64,000 nucleotides of DNA from Chitinophagaceae bacterium (GTDB lineage Bacteria > Bacteroidota > Bacteroidia > Chitinophagales > Chitinophagaceae). The notes beneath the pieces are model-generated. The model was not told the origin of the DNA. It saw nothing but the letters and a program-made list of their open reading frames with translations, and ran no database searches. Below are positions 18,276-26,140 of the stretch, piece by piece (positions within the stretch are counted from its first letter, which is position 1; every line of letters starts with the position of its first letter). The DNA is taken from positions 310,001-374,000 of the forward strand of contig JAIEMP010000004.1 of assembly GCA_019752045.1 (NCBI GenBank). Direction: 5' to 3'. Both the position numbers and the translations under genes were made by a program.

Positions 18276-19001
18276 ATGAAAATTTTGAAATCAGTGAGTC
18301 TTTTACTAGTAACGGCTTTCAGTTTTACAACCATAAAAGCTCAAACAGCCGATGAAATTGTAAACAAGCATGTAGAGGCTATTGGCGGTACAGAGAACTG
18401 GAAAAAAGTGAACAGTATGATCATGACCGGTACAATGAGTGTGCAGGGTATGAATCTCGATGTGATTACAACAGTGTTACATAATAAGGGATCACGTCAG
18501 GATGTAAATGCAATGGGTATGAATAATTACCAGATTTTGACACCTACCGAAGGATGGAATTTTTTCCCAATCCAAGGTCAGCAGGCACCTGAAGCTATGA
18601 CGGCTGATGATGTAAAAGACGGACAAAGTAATTTAGATGCACAAGGGAGCCTGGTTGATTATAAAGCAAAAGGGCACAGCGTAGAGTTAATTGGCAAAGA
18701 AGAAATAGATGGTACAGAATGTCATAAGTTAAAACTTACTTTAAAAAGCGGCAAATCAGAAACCTATTTCATTGATGCGAAAACCTTTTATGTTCTAAGA
18801 GTTGTATCAGTAAAAAAAGCCAACGGACAGGAAGCAGAACTTTCAACTACCTTAAGTAATTATCAAAAGTTACCCGAAGGTGTTGTAGTTGCCATGAGCA
18901 TTTCAGTTCCTTTTGGCCCGGGTGTAAATTTCGATTACAGCATTTCAAAAGTGGAAATTAATAAAGCCATTGACGAGTCTATTTTTAAACCGGCTAAATA
19001 A
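18276..19001 (+). CDS. LolA-like periplasmic protein
   Basis: About 241 residues with signal peptide MKILKSVSLLLVTAFSFTTIKAQ. The mature part begins TADEIVNKHVEAIGGTENWKKV and continues as an unclosed beta-barrel like LolA/LolB and the outer-membrane lipoprotein-sorting proteins of Bacteroidota (VELIGKEEIDGTECHKLKLTLKSGKSETYFIDAKTF is the typical middle). The frame is open to 18213, but ATG at 18276 gives a canonical signal peptide. A terminator follows at 19031. True lipoprotein carriage is not established for this subgroup. Confidence 0.75.
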   Translation: MKILKSVSLLLVTAFSFTTIKAQTADEIVNKHVEAIGGTENWKKVNSMIMTGTMSVQGMNLDVITTVLHNKGSRQDVNAMGMNNYQILTPTEGWNFFPIQGQQAPEAMTADDVKDGQSNLDAQGSLVDYKAKGHSVELIGKEEIDGTECHKLKLTLKSGKSETYFIDAKTFYVLRVVSVKKANGQEAELSTTLSNYQKLPEGVVVAMSISVPFGPGVNFDYSISKVEINKAIDESIFKPAK

Positions 19002-19030
19002 TTGAATCAGTTAGTATCTTCTTATATCAA

Positions 19031-19057
19031 CCCCGGCAAATGTGTCGGGGTTTTTTT
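19031..19057 (+). terminator. Rho-independent terminator after the LolA-like gene
   Basis: CCCCGGCA-AATG-TGTCGGGG followed by T7. It separates the LolA-like gene from the beta-propeller gene. Confidence 0.85.
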
Positions 19058-19076
19058 CTCAAATCAAAACCTTGTT

Positions 19077-22000
19077 ATGAAGAAAATCTTTTCAATCCTT
19101 ATACTGTTGCTTGCAGGTAATACCTTGCTGCAGGCACAGATTAACTCCTCCACGTTTGGAATGATGGAAGCCAGATACATGGGTCCGGGCACCATGAGCG
19201 GACGTATTACTGATATTGCCGGAGTAAACAGCGATGGAAAAACACTGTACATCGGTACAGCAGGTGGTGGTATCTGGAAAAGCACCAACGCAGGTGCATC
19301 CTTTAAACCCATTTTTGATAAATACATACAAAGCATCGGCGCTATTGCCATTGATCAGAAAAATCCAAAAACAGTTTATGTTGGAACAGGCGAAAGCAAT
19401 ATGCGGAATTCGGTTTCAATAGGAGATGGTTTGTACAAATCAACAGATGGTGGAGATAACTGGACAAAGACCGGACTCGACAGCACCGAGCATATTTCAA
19501 AAGTGATGGTAGATCCCAACAACTCATCTGTTGTTTATGTAGCAGCACCGGGTCCGTTGTGGAACAACAGTAAACACCGTGGATTATACAAATCAACCGA
19601 TGCAGGAAAAACATGGGAAACCATTTTATACATCAGTGAAAAAGCAGGTGTGGCCGATGTAGAAATTGATCCCACCAACTCCAATGTATTGTATGCAACA
19701 TCATGGGAGTTCAGACGATTGCCTTATGCATTTAACAGCGGAGGAACAGGAAGTGGTTTTTATAAAAGTACCGATGCAGGTAAAACATGGAAAGAAGTAA
19801 GCAACGGCTTACCAAAAAAACCATTTGGACGTGTAGCGATTGCAATTGCTCCATCAGCACCACAAAATCTCTGGGCCATTGTTGAAAGTGAAAGCACCGG
19901 ATTATATATTTCTGCAGATGGCGGTGAAACATGGAAACAGCAGAGTGCAACAAGCAACATCACACAACGTCCGTTTTATTTTTCAACACTGGAAGTAGAT
20001 CCCAAAGATCCGAAACGTGTTTACCGTCCGGCATTTAGTTTTTCTTATTCAAGCGATGGAGGATATTCATTTGCAGATGCAAGTAATGAAGGCGGCTGGG
20101 TGCACAGTGATCATCATGCATTGTGGATTAATCCCAACAATACAAACATCATGTATGTTGGTACGGATGGTGGTGTGTATTTCAGTTTAGATCGTGGTGC
20201 AACGTGGAAGTTCTGTAATAATTTGCCCGTAGGTCAGTTTTATCATGTAAGCACCGATAACCAGCAACCATATCGTATGTATGGCGGGTTGCAGGATAAC
20301 GGAAGCTGGGTGGCACCGAGTGCAGCACCCGGTGGTGTATCAAACGGAAACTGGCAGGCCATTTTTGGTGGTGATGGTTTCTGGACACATCCTGACCCCT
20401 TTGATGCAGACATTGCTTATGCCGAATACCAGGGAGGAAACATGCAGCGCATCAACATCAAACAGGGGACATCAATAGCCATTCAGCCACAGGCAGCAGC
20501 AGGCGATGAAAAACTGCGTTACAACTGGAACACACCCATTGTAATCGGCGCAAAAAATAAAAGAAATTTATACGCTGCGGCTCAATATTTATATAAGAGT
20601 ACAGATCGTGGAGCCAACTGGGTAAAAATTTCGCCCGATCTAACGACCAACGATAAACGCAAACAGGAACAGGAAAAAAGTGGTGGGTTAAGCATGGACG
20701 TAACCAGTGCAGAAAATCATTGCACCATTTTTACCATTGCAGAATCGCCTCTCGATGAAAATATCATTTGGGTGGGTACAGATGATGGTAACCTGCAATA
20801 CACAAACGATGCAGGAAAAACATGGACCAATGTAGCAGCCAATTATGCAGCGGCCGGTATTCCGAAACAAACATGGGTGAGCAGTATTGAGCCATCGCAG
20901 TTTGATGCTAATGTAGTGTACGCCACATTTGATAATCATATGTATGGCGATCATCAAACCTATATGGCGGTAAGCAGAGATATGGGTAAAACATGGAAGA
21001 AGTTTGAAAGCAAAGAGTTTACCGGCTTTGCACACAAGATTAAAGAAGACTTCGTGAATAAAAACCTGTTGTTTGCAGGAACCGAAATGGGATTGTTTGC
21101 AAGTGTAGATGGTGGTAATGAGTGGTTCAGAATGAAAAGTAATTTACCCTGGTATGCATTGGTAAGAGATATCAAGATACAGGAACAAACAAACGATCTT
21201 GTATTGGCTACACATGGTCGTGGAATTATTATTGTAGAAGATATATCGCCCATGCGAAACATCAACTCAACCGTTGCAGCACAGGATGTGGCATTGTTGA
21301 ATAACAAACCCATTACATTAACCATGGGAAAATACGCCGGCGGCTTTCCCAATGCAAGTGGCGATTGGAATGGCGGTTTACCATCAACCATCACTCCGTT
21401 ACAGTATTACCTGAAAGAACGGGCTAATAATATACTGATGGAAGTATATGATAAAGATGGAAAGCTGGTTCAGAAACTTTCGCCCAGTAACAGAAAGGGC
21501 TATAATAAAGTGATGTGGAACCAACGCAGCAATCCGCCAAAAACAGCCAAAGGCGGTAACCAGATGGAACAGGCAGGATTTCTTGCACCACAGGTAATGC
21601 CCGGCGACTATACCATTAAACTGAAAGTAAACGGAAAAGAACATACACAAACTGTAAAGCTGGTGCATGATGCAACCAACAAAGACTTTACCATGCAGGA
21701 CAGAGAACTGCAATATAAAACAGGACAGGAACTGTTTGCCATGAATGAGCGGTTGGCAACTTTAGTAGACAGTATCAACACAACACAAAGCATGTTGAAG
21801 AAGCATATGGATTCAACAAAAAATAAAAAAACAAAAACACTGTTGCAGGATTACTGGAACAAATTAGAAGAGTTTCGTTTAACACTGGTACCTCCGGTGA
21901 TGAAGGGCACAGGCGATTTAAAACGTCTCCGTTCAGATATCAGCGATGCATATACGGCCGTGGTTGGTCAGGAAGCAAAACCAAGTAACCTGCAACTGCA

Positions 22001-22145
22001 GCGTGTGGCGGCATTGAAAACAGAGCTCAGCAAGGCTGTGCAGAAAAATCAAGAACTGAAACAACAGTTTGAAAAGAAAGTGACGGATGCAATTAATAAA
22101 GAAATGCCCAAACGGCCGGAAGTAAATAAGCAGATGAAGAATTAA
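19077..22145 (+). CDS. Secreted VPS10/BNR-repeat beta-propeller protein (sortilin-like)
   Basis: A 1022-residue protein. The signal peptide is MKKIFSILILLLAGNTLLQAQ from ATG 19077; the frame is open to 19002 but that would run through the terminator. Multiple BNR/Asp-box repeats (STDGGDNWTK, STDAGKTWE, SADGGETWKQ, SLDRGATWKF, TNDAGKTWTN) form one or more propellers over residues ~40-720. A beta-sandwich (TMGKYAGGFPNASG ... DYTIKLKVNGKEHTQTV) and a charged helical tail (QKNQELKQQFEKKVTDA) follow. Relatives are often labelled glycosyl hydrolase without evidence. It has a 1047-residue paralog at 40755-43898. Its last 135 bases are duplicated at 29243-29377. Confidence 0.85.
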   Translation: MKKIFSILILLLAGNTLLQAQINSSTFGMMEARYMGPGTMSGRITDIAGVNSDGKTLYIGTAGGGIWKSTNAGASFKPIFDKYIQSIGAIAIDQKNPKTVYVGTGESNMRNSVSIGDGLYKSTDGGDNWTKTGLDSTEHISKVMVDPNNSSVVYVAAPGPLWNNSKHRGLYKSTDAGKTWETILYISEKAGVADVEIDPTNSNVLYATSWEFRRLPYAFNSGGTGSGFYKSTDAGKTWKEVSNGLPKKPFGRVAIAIAPSAPQNLWAIVESESTGLYISADGGETWKQQSATSNITQRPFYFSTLEVDPKDPKRVYRPAFSFSYSSDGGYSFADASNEGGWVHSDHHALWINPNNTNIMYVGTDGGVYFSLDRGATWKFCNNLPVGQFYHVSTDNQQPYRMYGGLQDNGSWVAPSAAPGGVSNGNWQAIFGGDGFWTHPDPFDADIAYAEYQGGNMQRINIKQGTSIAIQPQAAAGDEKLRYNWNTPIVIGAKNKRNLYAAAQYLYKSTDRGANWVKISPDLTTNDKRKQEQEKSGGLSMDVTSAENHCTIFTIAESPLDENIIWVGTDDGNLQYTNDAGKTWTNVAANYAAAGIPKQTWVSSIEPSQFDANVVYATFDNHMYGDHQTYMAVSRDMGKTWKKFESKEFTGFAHKIKEDFVNKNLLFAGTEMGLFASVDGGNEWFRMKSNLPWYALVRDIKIQEQTNDLVLATHGRGIIIVEDISPMRNINSTVAAQDVALLNNKPITLTMGKYAGGFPNASGDWNGGLPSTITPLQYYLKERANNILMEVYDKDGKLVQKLSPSNRKGYNKVMWNQRSNPPKTAKGGNQMEQAGFLAPQVMPGDYTIKLKVNGKEHTQTVKLVHDATNKDFTMQDRELQYKTGQELFAMNERLATLVDSINTTQSMLKKHMDSTKNKKTKTLLQDYWNKLEEFRLTLVPPVMKGTGDLKRLRSDISDAYTAVVGQEAKPSNLQLQRVAALKTELSKAVQKNQELKQQFEKKVTDAINKEMPKRPEVNKQMKN
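22011..22145. repeat. 135-bp direct repeat, left copy (3' end of propeller gene)
   Basis: Aligns without gaps to 29243-29377 with about 13 mismatches, only two of them in the last 87 bases. It starts with GCATTG, the six bases shared with the exporter gene at 34257-34262. Confidence 0.9.
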
Positions 22146-22182
22146 TACTTGGCTCACAACGCCGTATAACAAGTATTCTGTC

Positions 22183-22218
22183 AAATACCTCACAGGTTAA
22201 CCCTCCTGTGAGGTATTT
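22183..22218 (+). terminator. Terminator after the propeller gene
   Basis: AAATACCTCACAGG and CCTGTGAGGTATTT form a 14-bp stem with an 8-base loop, then ATT. It closes the backbone gene before the peptide locus. Confidence 0.85.
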
Positions 22219-22271
22219 TATTGCCTGATATTTTTTGCACTTTTTTATAAACGGTTGTTTTTCGCATCCGC

Positions 22272-22310
22272 TTAAAATTTGGAACTCTCAAAAATGAATG
22301 CCAACTTTAA
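22272..22310 (+). promoter_or_regulatory. Conserved leader/promoter element, first locus copy
   Basis: About 38 bases (TTAAAATTTGGAACTCTCAA then AAATGAATGCCAACTTTAA) match 29801-29838 apart from one indel and two substitutions. In the second copy TAAATTTG is a perfect -7 box; here one extra A changes it to TAAAATTTG. It is probably the ancestral operon promoter plus the first transcribed bases, left in place when the VKOR gene was lost from this copy. Confidence 0.5.
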
Positions 22311-22407
22311 ATAGCAACACCCCTATTATTTTGGTAAAGCTGTGGTGTATGAAACTTTAAAAGAGAAGAAATAATTAAGCTGCCTTTTTTAATAGGTAGG
22401 AATTAAC

Positions 22408-22453
22408 GGATAATTACTATATACATGAGTAACATTTTCTTTCCTCTTAACCC
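22408..22453 (+). pseudogene. Relic of a VKOR gene 3' end
   Basis: GGATAATTA at 22408 and ATTTTCTTTCCTCTTAACC at 22434 match the last codons of the VKOR-thioredoxin gene (31412 and 31441) with a 3-base difference in spacing. The rest of that gene, about 1.5 kb, is missing between here and the promoter element at 22272. Confidence 0.6.
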
Positions 22454-22550
22454 TGGAAAGAGAGCAGCCGTAAGGTTAAAGGTTGCAGTGGCCAATGCAA
22501 CCTGCGGTGAAGCCGTTACTGCGTTCACGGGCTTAAATGAGAAGCAAAAT
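22434..22550 (+). promoter_or_regulatory. Upstream element, copy 1 (long form)
   Basis: About 115 bases nearly identical to 31441-31556. It contains a hairpin GGTTGCA...TGCAACC (22481-22502) and then the core shared by all five peptide genes, starting GCCGTTACTGCGTTCACGGG at 22512. A 46-codon frame from ATG 22425 reads through it (ending AVTAFTGLNEKQNNCKL) and stops at 22565, ten bases before the peptide ATG. Only this copy has an ATG for that frame, so a regulatory RNA or DNA role is favoured over a peptide product. Confidence 0.6.
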
Positions 22551-22575
22551 AATTGTAAACTATAAATTTCTAACG

Positions 22576-22782
22576 ATGAAAAAGTTTCAAGTATTAGGAA
22601 AGAGCCTCGCAAAAAATCAGCAAAAGATGATTATGGATGGTGATGAACAAATTCCGGGTGGAGAAGCCTGTAATTGTAACAGTAATGATGATTGTGCCAG
22701 TAATCCGACAAAGAAAATATGTTATAATGGGGCTGCATATTCATGCACATCGGGTGCTAAAATAGGCTGGTGCGAAGTGTGA
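22576..22782 (+). CDS. Double-glycine-type cysteine-rich peptide 1
   Basis: A 68-residue precursor. The leader MKKFQVLGKSLAKNQQKMI matches those of the four other peptides, but the site is MDG-DE where the others have GG-DE. A second pair, PGG, lies six residues later (IPGGEAC), so cleavage there is possible. The core has six cysteines (ACNCNSNDDC, KKICYNG, SCTSG, WCEV). It is predicted to be exported by the C39 transporter at 34026 and folded through disulfides. A hairpin and the first TlpA gene follow. Bacteriocin-type leaders are a known class in Bacteroidota; the activity of this core is unknown. Confidence 0.75.
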   Translation: MKKFQVLGKSLAKNQQKMIMDGDEQIPGGEACNCNSNDDCASNPTKKICYNGAAYSCTSGAKIGWCEV

Positions 22783-22800
22783 TTTTTAAACAAACATGGC

Positions 22801-22826
22801 AATACAATGAAGCGCTTCATTGTATT
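22801..22826 (+). terminator. Hairpin between peptide 1 and its TlpA gene
   Basis: A perfect 26-base palindrome: AATACAATGAAGC and its complement, then GTTT. It lies 18 bases after the peptide stop and 17 before the TlpA ATG. Likely a partial terminator or 3' stabiliser that keeps peptide mRNA above enzyme mRNA. Confidence 0.7.
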
Positions 22827-22843
22827 GTTTAAAAGTTGAGCGT

Positions 22844-24064
22844 ATGAAACTGCTATTTTTTCTGTTACTAGTGCACATTGGAATAATTACAAATGCAAAA
22901 TGCCAGTTTAAATTTATTGATTCCTGCGTAAAATTTAATTTGCACTTAAAAATTGAAAACCCTTATTCAGATACAATTGTATACCGCTATCGAGATTGTG
23001 ATAAAGACGCAGGAATTACCCAGCGTGTTGTACTTAACAATGGAGAAGCAAGAGTATCCGGTTATATTAACCGTTCAGCAGAGATGATTATCAACTGCGA
23101 TTTATATGCAAAATTTGAAGATTCGAGTTTTTTGAGATTAATACTGGAGCCCGGAGATATAACGGTGAGCTTATCAATGGCTGGCACACATATTGTCAAC
23201 GAGATTACAACCGGTTCTGTTGCTCAAAATGAACGGCAAAAGTGGAACAACGAGAATCGTTTTTTACTACAAATGGAAAACAAATACTTAAGAGAATTCA
23301 GCAGATATCTCAGAACTAATTCAAAACCTGATTCAGCCGAACTGCAAAAAAAACAGCAAGAGTATCAAAATCGAAGTGATATTTTGAAAGAATTGAAAAG
23401 CAAGATTGCACTTGATTATATAAAGATGCACCCCAACTCTTACTTTTCAGGCGCTTTGTTTTTTCTATATCAACGTCTCTACTCCCCAGATACAATTATA
23501 CAGTATTTTAATACGTTTTCAAGTAATGTACAGCAAAGTGATTTCGGGAAGTACATTTTGGATGATGCATTTAAGAGGAGTAATAACTGGGATCTCTTTG
23601 CTGCTTATATGGATAGTGCCAGTTTTAGAAAACTAAATAATATTAAAAGTGTGTTTGACATATCTCTTAAAGGAGTGAATGGGAAAGAAGTCTCATTATT
23701 TAACTATAAGGGTAAAATCTTGTTGCTTGATTTTTGGGGTAGTTGGTGTGCGCCATGTATTGCCAGTATCCCTCATGTAAACCAGTTAATCAGCGAGTTG
23801 AAAGAATATCCTGTGGAGGTCATTTCAGTGGCAATGGGAACAAAAGAAGATGTATGGAAAAAAATCATTTCAAAAAACAACTACATGGGTGTTCATTTAA
23901 ATGATAGTGAAGGTATTCTTGCTGCTTATTATAAAGTGTTAAGTGCACCAAAATATGTGATTGTTGGTCCAGATGGAATTTTGTTTAATAGCGATGCCCC
24001 TTTTGTTACCAGTCCTTTATTAAAAAAAGCAATTCTTGAAATTGTTACAAAGCTAAAGTTGTAG
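22844..24064 (+). CDS. Secreted TlpA-like thioredoxin protein 1
   Basis: A 406-residue protein with signal peptide MKLLFFLLLVHIGIITNAKC. The N-terminal ~270 residues hold a DUF4369-like beta domain (RLILEPGDITVSLSMAG) and a helical segment. The C-terminal TlpA/ResA thioredoxin domain has LLDFWGSWCAPCIASIP (Cys302, Cys305) and the cis-proline loop SAPKYVIVGPDG. TlpA-like proteins act in the periplasm as thiol-disulfide reductants or isomerases. Following a six-cysteine peptide directly, it is inferred to service that peptide. The frame is open to 22820, but that start would lie inside the hairpin. Its stop overlaps the next upstream element. Confidence 0.82.
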   Translation: MKLLFFLLLVHIGIITNAKCQFKFIDSCVKFNLHLKIENPYSDTIVYRYRDCDKDAGITQRVVLNNGEARVSGYINRSAEMIINCDLYAKFEDSSFLRLILEPGDITVSLSMAGTHIVNEITTGSVAQNERQKWNNENRFLLQMENKYLREFSRYLRTNSKPDSAELQKKQQEYQNRSDILKELKSKIALDYIKMHPNSYFSGALFFLYQRLYSPDTIIQYFNTFSSNVQQSDFGKYILDDAFKRSNNWDLFAAYMDSASFRKLNNIKSVFDISLKGVNGKEVSLFNYKGKILLLDFWGSWCAPCIASIPHVNQLISELKEYPVEVISVAMGTKEDVWKKIISKNNYMGVHLNDSEGILAAYYKVLSAPKYVIVGPDGILFNSDAPFVTSPLLKKAILEIVTKLKL

Positions 24065-24124
24065 TTGCAAATACAACTCCGGAGTGGCCTTTACTGCCCT
24101 CACGGGCTTAAACGAGAAGCAAAT
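24061..24124 (+). promoter_or_regulatory. Upstream element, copy 2 (short form)
   Basis: GTAGTTGCAAATACA at 24061, then the core from 24087 (GCCTTTACTGCCCTCACGGG). Relative to the other copies it has changes that create a perfect GCCC-TCAC-GGGC hairpin. A GTG at 24084 is in frame with the peptide ATG, which would add 23 residues; this is judged not to be the start because no other copy allows it. Confidence 0.6.
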
Positions 24125-24152
24125 AGATTTAATAATTATTAATTTTAAAACA

Positions 24153-24368
24153 ATGAAAAAATTTGAATTGCTTGGTAAAAGCTTATCAAAAGATCAGCAA
24201 CAAAGAATTAAGGGTGGTGATGAAACCGTAGGTGGTGGACAAACCTGTTATGCAACTTGCCCGAATGGGAAGAAATGGGGATTGGACTGTACTGGTGATT
24301 GTAGCGAAAGTACCGAGTTACCTGGTTATATTGTATGTAATAGTCAATATTATAATTATGGTTGTTAA
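24153..24368 (+). CDS. Double-glycine-type cysteine-rich peptide 2
   Basis: A 71-residue precursor: leader MKKFELLGKSLSKDQQQ, then RIKGG-DETVGGG. The core has six cysteines (QTCYATC, LDCTGDC, IVCNS, YNYGC) with many Gly and Tyr. ATG 24153 is chosen because all five leaders begin MKKF. A hairpin and a TlpA gene follow, as for peptide 1. Predicted substrate of the C39 exporter; mature function unknown. Confidence 0.8.
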   Translation: MKKFELLGKSLSKDQQQRIKGGDETVGGGQTCYATCPNGKKWGLDCTGDCSESTELPGYIVCNSQYYNYGC

Positions 24369-24399
24369 TGCAACTTTTGAGCATCTAATTCATTAAAGC

Positions 24400-24421
24400 A
24401 GGGGCTTTCAAAAGCCCCTTT
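24400..24421 (+). terminator. Hairpin between peptide 2 and its TlpA gene
   Basis: AGGGGCTTT-CA-AAAGCCCCT with following T residues. It lies 31 bases after the peptide stop and 23 before the next ATG; unrelated in sequence to the other four hairpins. Confidence 0.75.
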
Positions 24422-24443
24422 GCTATCTGTTTAATCTGTTATT

Positions 24444-25751
24444 ATGTGCAAAACATTCTTTATTCTTTTTTTATTTAATGCCCTAACTGGTGTATCTCAA
24501 AAAAAAATTAATTTGATAACTGTTAAGTGCGTTTATGATACAACAACTCATAATTCAAGTGAAGGCGGGGCACTAGAGCCTCTTGAAATAGTTTCTGTAA
24601 ATACGAGTGAAAAGAGCCAAACTGTTAGATATACGTTTGATATGAATCATGAAATTTATAATCAATACCAACAGAAAAAGATTTTAAAGGATAGTTTTCT
24701 TCGATACATTAATTTAAATTCAGTAGATACCGCTAATCTTAATAAGTGGAAAAAAGAAAATAGTGTAATGCTTGAAATCAGACAACTTAGCGATCAAAAG
24801 TATAAAGTAATTCCAGATTTCAATCACTCTCATGTATTCACAGATGACAAGATTTATTATTATAAAGTAGGAGATGGTATAATGGATAGAAATGGCTTAG
24901 TAGTTCCGCACAACGTTAACTTTTGGTATGGTAAAGAATATTCTAAAAAGATTGATTTAATAATTTTGCCAAATGTAAAAACATTGCCAAAAAAAAATAC
25001 TACTGCACTATTTAACACGTGGGGCGGCACAAGAAAAATTATGATTGGCAAAATGCTTATTGGCATAGATAGTTTTATTGTCAAAATTTTTATTGCTAAC
25101 CATTCAGTTTATTATACTAAGTATAACTGTCTCTTTTCCTTTTCAAATCCAAATGAAAATTATATTGATATATTAAAGACAGCTTTTCCTGTATATTCTT
25201 ACAGAGATAGTGTTTTTATTGGTAATAAGGTTATAGTTCTGGATTCAGTTAATTTAATAGGTGATACGGTTGTTTTTAGAGAGTTGGATGATAACAACAA
25301 TATGAAGGGAGTCCAAGAAGGAGCTTTTGTTAAAGTCCTCGAAGGTAAAAATTTTCGAACTGAGAATTACGAAGAAATTCATTTAGAACGCCATGACGGT
25401 AAGTATACTCTCTTGCACTTTTGGGGTTCTTGGTGTGCCCCATGCGTTAAAAACATGCCTCAATTGAAAAATTTATTTCAGAATAATCAAAGAGCAGTTC
25501 AATTTATAGGGTTTCCATATGAGATCCAGAAAGATTTAAATAATTCAAAAAAAATTATTGAGAAGTATGAAATGACATGGACACAAATAATTCAACCTAA
25601 AGATGATCCGTTTCTGAAAGCAGATGTTATAAAAAAACTTAAAGTTAATGCATTCCCTACTTATATCTTGTTGGATTCACAAGGTAAAATTATTTTACGT
25701 ACTTCAGATATTTCAGAAATTGAGCAGTTACTAAAAGCAAAAGAATTATAA
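24444..25751 (+). CDS. Secreted TlpA-like thioredoxin protein 2
   Basis: A 435-residue protein with a hydrophobic N-terminus (MCKTFFILFLFNALTGVSQ) that should act as a signal peptide. The N-terminal region resembles GLPGLI-type secreted proteins of Bacteroidota (YYYKVGDGIMDRNGLVVPHNVNFWYGKEY) rather than the DUF4369 type of its neighbours. The C-terminal thioredoxin domain has LLHFWGSWCAPCVKNMP (Cys331, Cys334) and NAFPTYILLDSQG. Thus the same redox module is joined to a different N-terminal domain, perhaps fitted to a different peptide. Visibly A+T-rich. Confidence 0.8.
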   Translation: MCKTFFILFLFNALTGVSQKKINLITVKCVYDTTTHNSSEGGALEPLEIVSVNTSEKSQTVRYTFDMNHEIYNQYQQKKILKDSFLRYINLNSVDTANLNKWKKENSVMLEIRQLSDQKYKVIPDFNHSHVFTDDKIYYYKVGDGIMDRNGLVVPHNVNFWYGKEYSKKIDLIILPNVKTLPKKNTTALFNTWGGTRKIMIGKMLIGIDSFIVKIFIANHSVYYTKYNCLFSFSNPNENYIDILKTAFPVYSYRDSVFIGNKVIVLDSVNLIGDTVVFRELDDNNNMKGVQEGAFVKVLEGKNFRTENYEEIHLERHDGKYTLLHFWGSWCAPCVKNMPQLKNLFQNNQRAVQFIGFPYEIQKDLNNSKKIIEKYEMTWTQIIQPKDDPFLKADVIKKLKVNAFPTYILLDSQGKIILRTSDISEIEQLLKAKEL

Positions 25752-25819
25752 TTATTAAATAAATCAAAAAATAACTTCTCTCTTATTAGCCAGTCAGTGA
25801 AATACCATAAGACTAATCT

Positions 25820-25883
25820 TTAGTTGCAAATACAGATTTTGGGCAGCCGTTACTGCGTTCACGGGCTTAAACGAGAAGCAAAT
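25820..25883 (+). promoter_or_regulatory. Upstream element, copy 3 (short form)
   Basis: TTAGTTGCAAATACAG, then the core from 25846 (GCCGTTACTGCGTTCACGGG), ending AAGCAAAT. It shows AAGCCGT-like and ACGGGCTT halves that can pair weakly. It lies 27 bases before the peptide 3 ATG. Confidence 0.6.
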
Positions 25884-25910
25884 AGGTTTAATAATTTTAA
25901 ATTTTAAACA

Positions 25911-26090
25911 ATGAAAAAGTTTGAGTTACTAGGTAAAAGCTTATCGAAAGATCAGCTGAAATTGATTAGAGGTGGCGACGAAGAGGTACCAGGTGCCGGT
26001 TGCCCGTTAAAATGCAGTTCAATAGAGTGTGGCGGTTCTTGTAAATGTTTTCATTCAGGTACAGCAAACGAGTATTGCGGCAGCCGCTAA
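25911..26090 (+). CDS. Double-glycine-type cysteine-rich peptide 3
   Basis: A 59-residue precursor: leader MKKFELLGKSLSKDQLK then LIRGG-DEEVPGAG. The core has six cysteines (GCPLKC, IECGGSCKCF, YCGSR) and resembles a compact disulfide knot. Start and leader align with the other four peptides. Hairpin at 26095 and a TlpA gene at 26141 follow. Predicted C39-exporter substrate; activity unknown. Confidence 0.8.
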   Translation: MKKFELLGKSLSKDQLKLIRGGDEEVPGAGCPLKCSSIECGGSCKCFHSGTANEYCGSR

Positions 26091-26094
26091 CCAT

Positions 26095-26124
26095 AATAAG
26101 GAATACAAAAAAGTATTCCTTATT
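26095..26124 (+). terminator. Hairpin between peptide 3 and its TlpA gene
   Basis: AATAAGGAATAC-A6-GTATTCCTTATT, a perfect 12-bp stem, starting 5 bases after the peptide stop and ending 16 before the next ATG. Confidence 0.75.
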
Positions 26125-26140
26125 GTAAATTTTATTTCAA

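Noticed and set aside
22425-22565. 46-codon frame upstream of peptide 1 as a separate gene
   Set aside because: Only this copy has an ATG; in copies 2-5 the same frame has no start except a GTG in two. Kept as part of a regulatory element rather than a CDS.
24084-24152. Extended N-terminus for peptide 2 from GTG 24084
   Set aside because: The other four peptides cannot be extended in this way and all begin MKKF, so ATG 24153 was chosen.
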